Part shown: positions 10,801-22,800 of the stretch, in pieces
Layout: every line of letters starts with the position of its first letter
How positions within the stretch are numbered: position 1 is the stretch's first letter
Source: Macrostomum hystrix
Lineage: Eukaryota; Platyhelminthes; Macrostomidae
DNA: 64,000 bases
NCBI GenBank assembly: GCA_950097015.1
Contig: CATNEN010000007.1
Coordinates: forward strand, 13,231,001-13,295,000
Reading direction: 5' to 3'
Notes under the pieces: model-generated
What the model was told of the DNA's origin: nothing
What the model saw: only the letters and a program-made list of their open reading frames with translations
Databases searched by the model: none
Program-made: the position numbers and the translations under genes

Positions 10801-13800
10801 CACTCGGGCCTGCTGGCCGACCTAATTGTAAGCCACGCTGGCGCACAGGACTTTGCGCTGATTGGTCCGCGCGGCTGCGGCAAGTTCACGGTGGCTTGTC
10901 AGCTAGCTCGGCTCCTAGGATACCCGATGACGCATGTGGTGCTGTACAAGGATATGTCCAGTCGGGACCTATTACAGCAGCGGGTCACAGACGCTGCGGG
11001 TGACACGCAGTGGCGGCCCTCGGCGCTCGTCCAGGCAGCAGTGGATGGTCACCTGGCCATATTAGATGGGCTGCACCGGGTAGATCGCGGTACCTTCGCA
11101 GTGCTGCACCGCCTGCTGGGTGACCGTGAGCTTGCTTTGTTTGACGGAACCCGCCTGTTGCGGCACGACCGCTACGACCGTCTTCGGGCCGACCACGGTT
11201 GGTCTGAGGCCGAAATGACTGCCCGCCGCCTCCTTCGCATCCACCCCGCCTTCCGGGTTGTGGGCCTGGGTGAGCTGTCGCCTGCCAAGCAGCAGGCCAA
11301 CCAGTGGCTCAGTGACGAGATGCTCACCGCCTTTATCTTCCATTCTGTCCGCGCCCTGTCCGCGGACGAGGAGGCTGCGCTGCTAGTGAAGGTGGGGCCC
11401 TAGATTTATAAAAAATGTTTGCGTTTTTAGCAGGAAATCTCTAGCGTCTCAAATTTGAACGAACTTACTTGAAACCAGCCAAGTGCTATATAGCGCACCT
11501 CTATCTTAAATACGAGGCTGTCATCATCAAATGACTATGCTGAGGTCCAGCTTATCATGCAATCTCATTACTGCACCCTCGTCACTGATACTAACTGGAC
11601 TCCCTCCATCACAGACAGCTTCTATCCAGTTACTTGCACTCCCTCCATCAGAGACAGCTGCTATCCAGTTACTCCACTCCCTCCATCACAGACAGCTGCT
11701 ATCCAGTTACTTGCACTCCCTCCATCACAGACAGCTGCTATCCAGTTACTAGCACTCCCTCCATCAGAGACAGCTGCTATCCAGTTACTTGCACTCCCTC
11801 CATCAGAGACAGCTGCTATCCAGTTACTACACTCCCTCCATCACAGACAGCTGCTATCCAGTTACTGCACTCCCTCCATCACAGACAGCTGCTATCCAGT
11901 TACTTGCACTCCCTCCATCAGAGACAGCTGCTATCCAGTTACTACACTCCCTCCATCACAGACAGCTGCTATCCAGTTACTCTACTCCCTCCATCACAGA
12001 CAGCTTCTATCCAGTTACTTGCACTCCCTCCATCAGAGACAGCTGCTATCCAGTTACTTGCACTCCCTCCATCAGAGACAGCTGCTATCCAGTTACTGCA
12101 CTCCCTCCATCACAGACAGCTGCTATCCAGTTACTACACTCCCTCCATCAGAGACAGCTGCTATCCAGTTACTACACTCCCTCCATCACAGACAGCTGCT
12201 ATCCAGTTACTCTACTCCCTCCATCACAGACAGCTTCTATCCAGTTACTTGCACTCCCTCCATCAGAGACAGCTGCTATCCAGTTACTTGCACTCCCTCC
12301 ATCAGAGACAGCTGCTATCCAGTTACTGCACTCCCTCCATCAGAGACAGCTGCTATCCAGTTACTACACTCCCTCCATCACAGACAGCTGCTATCCAGTT
12401 ACTTGCACTCCCTCCATCAGAGACAGCTGCTATCCAGTTACTACACTCCCTCCATCACAGACAGCTGCTATCCAGTTACTCTACTCCCTCCATCACAGAC
12501 AGCTTCTATCCAGTTACTTGCACTCCCTCCATCAGAGACAGCTGCTATCCAGTTACTTGCACTCCCTCCATCAGAGACAGCTGCTATCCAGTTACTGCAC
12601 TCCCTCCATCACAGACAGCTGCTATCCAGTTACTGCACTCCCTCCATCAGAGACAGCTGCTATCCAGTTACTTGCACTCCCTTCATCAGAGACAGCTGCT
12701 ATCCAGTTACTAGCACTCCCTCCATCAGAGACAGCTGCTATCCAGTTACTTGCACTCCCTCCATCAGAGACAGCTGCTATCCAGTTACTACACTCCCTCC
12801 ATCACAGACAGCTGCTATCCAGTTACTGCACTCCCTCCATCACAGACAGCTGCTATCCAGTTACTCTACTCCCTCCATCACAGACAGCTTCTATCCAGTT
12901 ACTTGCACTCCCTCCATCAGAGACAGCTGCTATCCAGTTACTTGCACTCCCTCCATCAGAGACAGCTGCTATCCAGTTACTGCACTCCCTCCATCACAGA
13001 CAGCTGCTATCCAGTTACTGCACTCCCTCCATCAGAGACAGCTGCTATCCAGTTACTTGCACTCCCTTCATCAGAGACAGCTGCTATCCAGTTACTCCAC
13101 TCCCTCCATCACAGACAGCTGCTATCCAGTTACTTGCACTCCCTCCATCACAGACAGCTGCTATCCAGTTACTAGCACTCCCTCCATCACAGACAGCTGC
13201 TATCCAGTTACTTGCACTCCCTCCATCATAGACAGCTGCTATCCAGTTACTACACTCCCTCCATCATAGACAGCTGCTATCCAGTTACTTGCACTCCCTC
13301 CATCAGAGAAAGCTGCTATCCAGTTACTTGCACTCCCTCCATCAGAGACAGCTGCTATCCAGTTACTGCACTCCCTCCATCACAGACAGCTGCTATCCAG
13401 TTACTGCACTCCCTCCATCAGAGACAGCTGCTATCCAGTTACTTGCACTCCCTCCATCAGAGACAGCTGCTATCCAGTTACTGCACTCCCTCCATCACAG
13501 ACAGCTGCTATCCAGTTACTTGCACTCCCTCCATCACAGACAGCTACTATCCAGTTACTTGCACACCCTCCATCAGAGACAGCTGCTATCCAGTTACTTG
13601 CACTCCCTCCATCAGAGACAGCTGCTATCCAGTTACTTGCACTCCCTCCATCACAGACAGCTGCTATCCAGTTACTGCACTCCCTCCATCAGAGACAGCT
13701 GCTATCCAGTTACTGCACTCCCTCCATCACAGACAGCTGCTATCCAGTTACTTGCACTCCCTCCATCACCGACAGCTGCTATCCAGTTACTCCACTCCCT

Positions 13801-16800
13801 CCATCACAGACAGCTGCTATCCAGTTACTTGCACTCCCTCCATCACAGACAGCTGCTATCCAGTTACTCCACTCCCTCCATCACAGACAGCTGCTATCCA
13901 GTTACTTGCACTCCCTCCATCAGAGACAGCTGCTATCCAGTTACTTGCACTCCCTCCATCAGAGACAGCTGCTATCCAGTTACTTGCACTCCCTCCATCA
14001 GAGACAGCTGCTATCCAGTTACTTGCACTCCCTCCATCAGAGACAGCTTCTATCCAGTTACTTGCACTCCCTCCATCAGAGACAGCTGCTATCCAGTTAC
14101 TCCACTCCCTCCATCACAGACAGCTGCTATCCAGTTACTTGCACTCCCTCCATCAGAGACAGCTGCTATCCAGTTACTGCACTCCCTCCTCACAGACAAC
14201 TGCTACTAGATCACTCACTAACTGCACTCATTCTAGATTCCCACTAGATTCTCAAGCTCGAACACTCACTACATGATCTGATCTGATTAGTTCGTATTGA
14301 TTTACATGGTAAGTCACTTAGCTGCAGAGTCTTAGTCTTAGATTCATTCCTTGAACCCTCAATCCCCGCAGCTTGTGCCAAACTCGGAGTCTGTGCAAGC
14401 TTACGTCAGGCAGCTGGTTGACTTCGCCCACCGGCTACGATGTTCGCCAGACCCCTCGCACGTTAGCCTCTCTGGCAGTCTGTCGACTCGGCAGCTACTG
14501 CGCCTCTCTCGCTGCGTGGCCGCCGATCCGCGAGTAAATCTGCGCGAGCTGCTGGAGCGAGCCTGTTTATCGCGTTTCCTGCCTCGCCTGGCAGCCCAAA
14601 CCCTGGCGCAATGCCTGGACGAAGCCGAGTTCCGGCCGTCTGACAATGCACGAGCTGAGCAGCCAGTAAGGTGAGTCAACCCTTAGCTTTAATTTTGATC
14701 AGCCCTATCTAAATCTATCCCTTTAATCTCTTTAGTTTACTGTACGAGTTACTTACTCGTAGTTACTTTTTATTTACTTACTTTTTTATTTATTTACTTA
14801 ACATTACTTGTTCTACTTTAATTACTGTTATACTTGTTATTACTGCTGAATAATTCCAACGTAAGCAACACAGCCGCATCCAATACACACTGACCCAGCC
14901 TTAGCCTCACAACTGCATCACTACACACTGACCCAGCCTTAGCCTCAGAACTGCATCACTACACACTGACCCAGCCTTAGCCTCAGAACTGCATCACTAC
15001 ACACTGACCCAGCCTTGGCCTCAGAACTGCATCACTGCACACTGACCCAGCCTTGGCCTCACAACTGCATCACTACACATTGACCCAGCCTTGGCCTCAC
15101 AACTGCATCACTACACACTGACCCAGCCATCTCAGCTACATCGACTCTTCCTCTATTCCGTCGTTCCCAGCTGCTCAGTAAGCGCAGATGGCACAGAGCT
15201 GCGCATCGGTTCGGCGAGTGCGCGTCTTCCTCCGGAGCTGCGAAATGAAATGAAGATTCCAGAGACGCTGTTTTATGATAACCAGACCCACATGCGGGTG
15301 CTGGAGGCCATGCTGAGGGATTTCAGCCTGGGTGAGCACCTGCTGCTCATCGGCAACCAGGGTGTCGGTAAAAACAAGCTGGCTGATCACTTCCTGCGGC
15401 TTTTGCGGCGGCCCCGCGAGTACGTACAGCTGCACCGGGACACCACCGTGCACAGCCTCACTCTGCAACCCACCGTACTGGACGGCCGAATCGCCTATCA
15501 GGACTCCCCGCTCGTCCGCGCCTGCCGCCTGGGCCATGTGCTGGTGGTGGACGAGGCAGACAAAGCGCCAACCCAGGTGACCTGCGTGCTTAAGACGCTG
15601 GCACAGTCCGGTGAGATGGCTCTTCCTGACGGCCGCCGCATCGTGCCTGATGGCTGGCTGGGTCCGGAGTCAGCCAGCCTCATCCGAACTCACCCGGACT
15701 TTCGTCTGCTAGTGCTGGCCAACAGACCCGGCTTCCCCTTCCTGGGGAACGATTTCTTCGGCGCCCTGGGGGACGCTTTCGCATGTCACTCAGTGGACAA
15801 TCCGCAGCTTGAGTCCGAGCTGCGGATGCTGGCCCAATATGGTCCCGATGTGCCAACACAGGTCCTACAGAAGCTCGTCAGCGTGTTCGCTGACCTGCGG
15901 GCTATGTCAGACGAGGGCAACCTGCAGTACCCGTACTCCACTAGGGAGCTCGTTAATGTTGTGCGTCATTTGCAGGTAATTTCTCATTAAAACAGCTACT
16001 TTTAAGCTGCGGCTCGTACTGTGGTTAGGCTGGTTGCAAAGGTGAAAATAACAGTAAACAGAGCACTTCTCAGTATATTCAATCCCACAATCCCCAGTAC
16101 ATTCACCCACTACCAAGTACATTCACTCCCACACTCCCAAGTACATTCACTCCCACACTCCCCAGTACATTCACCTCAACACTCCCCAGTACATTCACCC
16201 ACTCCTTTTCACCCCAACACTCCCCAGTACATTCACCCACTCCTAAGTACATTCACTCCCACACTCCCAAGTACATTCACTCCCACACTCCCCAGTACAT
16301 TCACTCCCACACTCCTCAGTACATTCACTCCCACACTCCTCAGTACATTCACTCCAACACCCCGTACAAGAAATGTCATTTTTTTCACAGAATCGCAGAG
16401 TCCATCTGACACCACATTTCAGAAGTTTCCTGGCGAGCGGCTCTCCTCTGTACTGCAGAACGTGTTCGACTTTGACTCGCATAATCCTGAACTGCGGTCA
16501 ACACTGGCCGATGTGCTTAACAAACATGGCATTCCCGCTGAGTCGGTGGGGCACCACAATGTGAAGCTTAGCAAGCCGTGAGACCGCCGTTCTCTTGCTT
16601 TGTTGCCCCTCCAACATTCCCAGCCCATTTCTGGCCGTGCACAAAGCAAATTGCTCCTGTCTTCCCAGCGAGAGCGCAGATACAATTTTGATATTACTTT
16701 AAATTAAATTACTTTAAATCTGAACATTGAAAAAGGCCAAAGATATGCTAGCTACCTAGCTCTAAAACTCATAATTGCCCAAATAAACCTGGATTTCAAT

Positions 16801-19800
16801 TGCTGTCATCTGTAGTTCTCGCTGGAATGCCAGCTGCGCTTTAATAGCTTTTGCAAAAAAGTAATTGTTACAGACAAGATCGCCACGTCCGCTTTTTCTA
16901 CTCTTGTTATTTAATTAGCATAAAGCGACAGTCTCCTCCTATGGTGCTGGCAGAAATGCCTTTTTGTCATTGCTTTGTCCTTTAGCAGGGCAATTTGTAG
17001 GACTCCAGGAAGTTTTCTGCTGCATAAAAAATATCACCAATGGCAAATGCTAATCAGCTGGAATTTTAATAAGGCCAAACAGCTGTATGAGTATGACCCA
17101 AGTTTAAAAATATTTGTTTTACTTGATGCTAACATTTGCCCATTGCTTCTTAGAGAATGTCAGCATAGAAAGAGAAATCAATTCCTATAATTGGGAAAAG
17201 TGAACTAATACTTCTGTTACTAGTTTAAGCAAGTGTTTCACGTCTGAAGTTCTTAAGTATTGAATTAGCTCAGCTGACGGAGCTTCACGCTAAAGTCGTG
17301 CTGGAACCCACTGGAACCCACACAGGTTCCCGCTACCCAGTCCTGTGTTGCTTGGAAGAAGCAACCTGCTGCCGGCCAATCGGTTTAGTCCTTTCCTGAC
17401 CGCCAGACAAAGTCAGCTCAGTCTCAAGGGCCCAGCTGCTTTTCCCGCCAGCTCTATCAGGCTGGATGGTGGCTCCGGCCGCAGTGAGCACTTCAGCGAA
17501 CTCGAGTCCTTTGCCTGCATACCACTTGATGACACAGACGGACTTGCTGACATTTGTGTCACCTGCTGTGAGTACTTTTTTCAACTGTTCTGCGAAGATT
17601 CTAAGGTGCTAAAAATTGTCTTACATAAAAGATTTGCAAGTTTTGCTATAATTACGACTGTACAAGCATTTTTGTATCGAATGTCTTAACTGTTGCCATA
17701 CTCAATTGTCTGCGACCACGTGGCGCTGGTCGTTCTTTTTACTATTTAACTTCCGTCACAAATCTCAGCTGACGATGGCAGCCACATCTTGACTCACCTG
17801 GCCACTGTAAACCCGATTCGCGTATACTCAATGGTTCCCGGATCCAGGACTGCCACGGTTCTTGATCTAATGGAAATATTCCCAGATACCGGACAGTTTT
17901 ACAAACCGCGGGTGCACCTTCTGTCACTGGAAAGGGCTATGCCGCACTGCTTCCTTTTGCATGAAGAAATGGTTCGTTTTTACTACTTTTGCCTTACAAA
18001 GACAGTTGCCGCTGCATTGCAATTCGCTATAGACAAAGCCGCTATTAACAAATTTTCAACAGCCTTCTTGGAAATCTGCAGCTCATCACCCAGTCCCAAC
18101 ATCATCCCTGCCAACCCACAAAACAACTCCCAGTCCCCACATCATCCCTGCCAACCCACAGTCCAACACCCAGTCCCAACACATCCCTGCCAACCCACAA
18201 AACAACACCCAGTCCCCACATCATCCCTGCCAATCCACAGAAAAACACCCAGTCCCAACACATCCCTGCCAACCCACAGAAAACCACCCAGTCCCAACAC
18301 ATCCCTGCCAACCCACAGAAAAACACCCAGTCCCAACACATCCCTGCCAACCCACAGAAAAACACCCAGTCCCCACATCATCCCTGCCAATCCACAGAAC
18401 AACACCCAGTCCCAACACATCCCTGCCAACCCACAAAACAACACCCAGTCCCCACATCATCCCTGCCAATCCACAGAACAACACCCAGTCCCAACACATC
18501 CCTGCCAACCCACAGAAAAACACCCAGTCCCAACACATCCCTGCCAACCCACAGAAAAACACCCAGTCCCAACACATCCCTGCCAACCCACAGAAAAACA
18601 CCCAGTCCCAACATCATCCCTGCCAACCTACAGTCCAGCACCCAGTCCCAACATCATCCATGCCAATCCACAGAAAAACACCCAGTCCCAACATCATCCC
18701 TGCCAACCTACAGTCCAGCACCCAGTCCCAACATCATCCATGCCAATCCACAGTCCAACACCCAGTCCCAACACATCCCTGCCAACCCACAGAAAAACAC
18801 CCAGTCCCAACACATCCCTGCCAACCCACAGAAAAACACCCAGTCCCAACACATCCCTGCCAACCCACAGAAAAACACCCAGTCCCAACACATCCCTGCC
18901 AACCCACAGAAAAACACCCAGTCCCAACATCATCCCTGCCAACCTACAGTCCAGCACCCAGTCCCAACATCATCCATGCCAATCCACAGAAAAACACCCA
19001 GTCCCAACATCATCCCTGCCAACCTACAGTCCAGCACCCAGTCCCAACATCATCCATGCCAATCCACAGTCCAACACCCAGTCCCAACACATCCCTGCCA
19101 ACCCACAGAAAAACACCCAGTCCCAACATCATCCCTGCCAACCTACAGTCCAGCACCCAGTCCCAACATCATCCATGCCAATCCACAGAAAAACACCCAG
19201 TCCCAACATCATCCCTGCCAACCTACAGTCCAGCACCCAGTCCCAACATCATCCATGCCAATCCACAGTCCAACACCCAGTCCCAACACATCCCTGCCAA
19301 CCCACAGAAAAACACCCAGTCCCAACACATCCCTGCCAACCCACAGAAAAACACCCAGTCCCAACACATCCCTGCCAACCCACAGAAAAACACCCAGTCC
19401 CAACACATCCCTGCCAACCCACAGAAAAACACCCAGTCCCAACATCATCCCTGCCAACCTACAGTCCAGCACCCAGTCCCAACATCATCCATGCCAATCC
19501 ACAGAAAAACACCCAGTCCCAACATCATCCCTGCCAACCTACAGTCCAGCACCCAGTCCCAACATCATCCATGCCAATCCACAGTCCAACACCCAGTCCC
19601 AACACATCCCTGCCAACCCACAGAAAAACACCCAGTCCCAACATCATCCCTGCCAATCCACAGTCCAACACCCAGTCCCAACATCATCCCTGCCAATCCA
19701 CAGTCCAACACCCAGTCCCCACATCATCCCTGCCAACCCACAGTCCAACACCCAGTCCCAACACATCCCTGCCAACCCACAAAACAACACCCAGTCCCCA

Positions 19801-22800
19801 CATCATCCCTGCCAACCCACAGAAAAACACCCAGTCCCAACACATCCCTGCCAACCCACAGAAAAACACCCAGTCCCAACACATCCCTGCCAACCCACAA
19901 AACAACACCCAGTCCCCACATCATCCCTGCCAATCCACAGAACAACACCCAGTCCCAACACATCCCTGCCAACCCACAGAAAAACACCCAGTCCCAACAC
20001 ATCCCTGCCAACCCACAGAAAAACACCCAGTCCCAACACATCCCTGCCAACCCACAGAAAAACACCCAGTCCCAACATCATCCCTGCCAACCTACAGTCC
20101 AGCACCCAGTCCCAACATCATCCATGCCAATCCACAGAAAAACACCCAGTCCCAACATCATCCCTGCCAACCTACAGTCCAGCACCCAGTCCCAACATCA
20201 TCCATGCCAATCCACAGTCCAACACCCAGTCCCAACACATCCCTGCCAACCCACAGTCCAACACCCAGTCCCAACATCATCCCTGCCAATCCACAGTCCA
20301 ACACCCAGTCCCAACATCATCCATGCCAATCCACAGTCCAACACCCAGTCCCAACATCATCCCTGCCAATCCACAGTCCAACACCCAGTCCCAACATCAT
20401 CCATGCCAATCCACAGAACAACACCCAGTCCCAACATCATCCCTGCCAATCCACAGTCCAACACCCAGTCCCAACATCATCCCTGCCAATCCACAGTCCA
20501 ACACCCAGTCCCAACATCATCCATGCCAATCCACAGTCCAACACCCAGTCCCAACATCATCCCTGCCAATCCACAGTCCAACACCCAGTCCCATCATCAT
20601 CCATGCCAATCCACAGTCCAACACCCAGTCCCAACATCATCCCTGCCAATCCACAGAACAACACCCAGTCCCAACATCATCCATGCCAATCCACAGTCCA
20701 ACACCCAGTCCCAACATCATCCATGCCAATCCACAGAACAACACCCAGTCCCAACACATCCCTGCCAATCCACAGAACAACACCCAGTCCCAACATCATC
20801 CCTGCCAACCCACAGTCCAACACCCAGTCCCAACATCATCCATGCCAACCCACAGTCCAACACCCAGTCCCAACATCATCCATGCCAACCCACAGTCCAA
20901 CACCCAGTCCCAGCATCATCCATGCCAACCCACAGAACAACACCCAGTCCCAACATCATCCATGCCAACCCACAGACAAATGTTTTGCTTCTTGTGGATG
21001 CTGGCAAGCGCCAGGTGTCCCGGGTGCAATCGCATAGCCTGCCTGAGCACCCGCTAGCCAGCAACCGAAACCTGTGGCGACGACCGACCTTGGCCAAGGG
21101 TAGCTCCTACCGGCTGACCGACAGCCTAGGTCTAGGTGGATGTCCGGTGATGTTTCAACAGGACAGGTGCGAACTTTTGCTGCAAAATTCTCTTTAATTT
21201 GCATCCAACAAAAGAGCAGTGCTGATATTTCACTTGTTACAGGGACCAAGTTGAATTCCTTGATCTGAAAAGCGGCTGTTCTCTGAACCTGCAACTGCCA
21301 GCTCCCATCAGCGACATGCACCCGCTGTCTGAGACCTCCTGGATGATTCGTTTTGTCAATGATAACAGGTTCGACCGATATCATGTTCTTTAGCCTAGTT
21401 GCGCAGCAGTGCCTCTTGTTTTAGGCAGTATAAAATCTGGCATCCAATCCATTTCGACATTTTATATTGCAGCCAGTTGCATTCCCCACTTGCCGCCACT
21501 TGCATTCCCCACTTGCCGCCAATTGCATTCCCCACTTGCCGCCAGTTGCATTCCCCACTTGCCGCCACTTGCATTCCCCACTTGCCGCCAATTGCATTCC
21601 CCACTTGCAGCCAGTTGCATTCCCCACTTGCCGTCAGTTGCATTCCCCACTTGCAGCCAGTTGCATTCCCCACTTGCCGCTAGTTGCATTCCCCACTTGC
21701 CGCTAGTTGCATTCCCCACTTGCAGCCAGTTGCATTCCCCACTTGCAGCCAGTTGCATTCCCCACTTGCAGCCAGTTGCATTCCCCACTTGCAGCCAGTT
21801 GCATTCCCCACTTGCAGCCAGTTGCATTCCCCACTTGCAGCCAGTTGCATTCCCCACTTGCAGCCAGTTGCATTCCCCACTTGCAGCCAGTTGCATTCCG
21901 CACTTGCAGCCAGTTGCATTCCCCACTTGCAGCCAGTTGCATTCCCCACTTGCCGCCAGTTGCATTCCGTACTTGCAGCCAGTTGCAGTCCCCACTTGCA
22001 GCCAGTTGCATTCCCCACTTGCCGCCAGTTGCATTCCGTACTTGCAGCCAGTTGCAGTCCCCACTTTCAGCCAGTTGCATTCCCCACCTACAGCCAGTTG
22101 AATTCGCCAATTGCCGCCAGTTGCATTCCCCACTTGCAGCCAGTTGCATTCCCCACTTGCAGCCAGTTGCATTCCCCACTTGCTGCCAGTTGCATTCCCC
22201 ACTTGCAGCCAGTTGCATTCCCCACCTACAGCCAGTTGAATTCGCCAATTGCTGCCAGTTGCGTCCCCCCAATTTCAGCCAGCACATTTTACTTCATTCG
22301 CTGGAGGAACCGCGCCAGTTCAGTTTGCTGCATCTGGAGCAGCCGGGTCTGCTGCCACCAATGATCCAGTGGGCCTGTCCGCTCTCTGCAGATCTGCCAA
22401 CGCTGCGAACAACACCGGAGACACGCCTGTCGGCGGTAACATCAGAAGGTGGCGGCCACCTATCTGTGCTAAGTCTGTCGCCACCAAACGCTGAGGGCTT
22501 ACACGAGCTGAGCCTGTACGGTGTCGACCCACCCTCTGGTGCGGTCCCGGCCAAGGAGGTAAGTTTTTCTGGATTAAGGCTGAAAGAGTAAATATTTCAC
22601 AGAGGCAGTAAAGTCAAAAAAATTTGATCCTGATTTCATTAATCAAGTAAGGCAACTGAGTACTCGTCGCTCTCATTTCGTACGGTACCATGAACCCCTT
22701 TGCGCGCCATTTGCTAGGCCCGAGAGCGTGACCCGATGTTTGGCTCCGGCTCCGGTGTTGCCGCCGCACCGCGGTTTAGCCAGTTCTGCCTCCTGGCGGA

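Noticed and set aside
11531-14276. Multiple overlapping 300-570-codon frames
   Set aside because: Product of a 38/39-bp minisatellite lying between two phase-compatible VWA8 exons.
5204-15130. CRISPR arrays
   Set aside because: Repeats are contiguous with no unique spacers, lie in introns of an animal gene, and have no cas genes.
17789-21197. Reading frames of 1,082, 845 and 693 codons as real proteins
   Set aside because: They are tandem-repeat frames inside a VWA8 intron, with start and end in genuine exons. All sense frames are open only because the unit lacks stops.
21462-22591. Cys-rich repeat proteins on both strands
   Set aside because: Minisatellite frames; only 22279-22558 is accepted, as a VWA8 exon.
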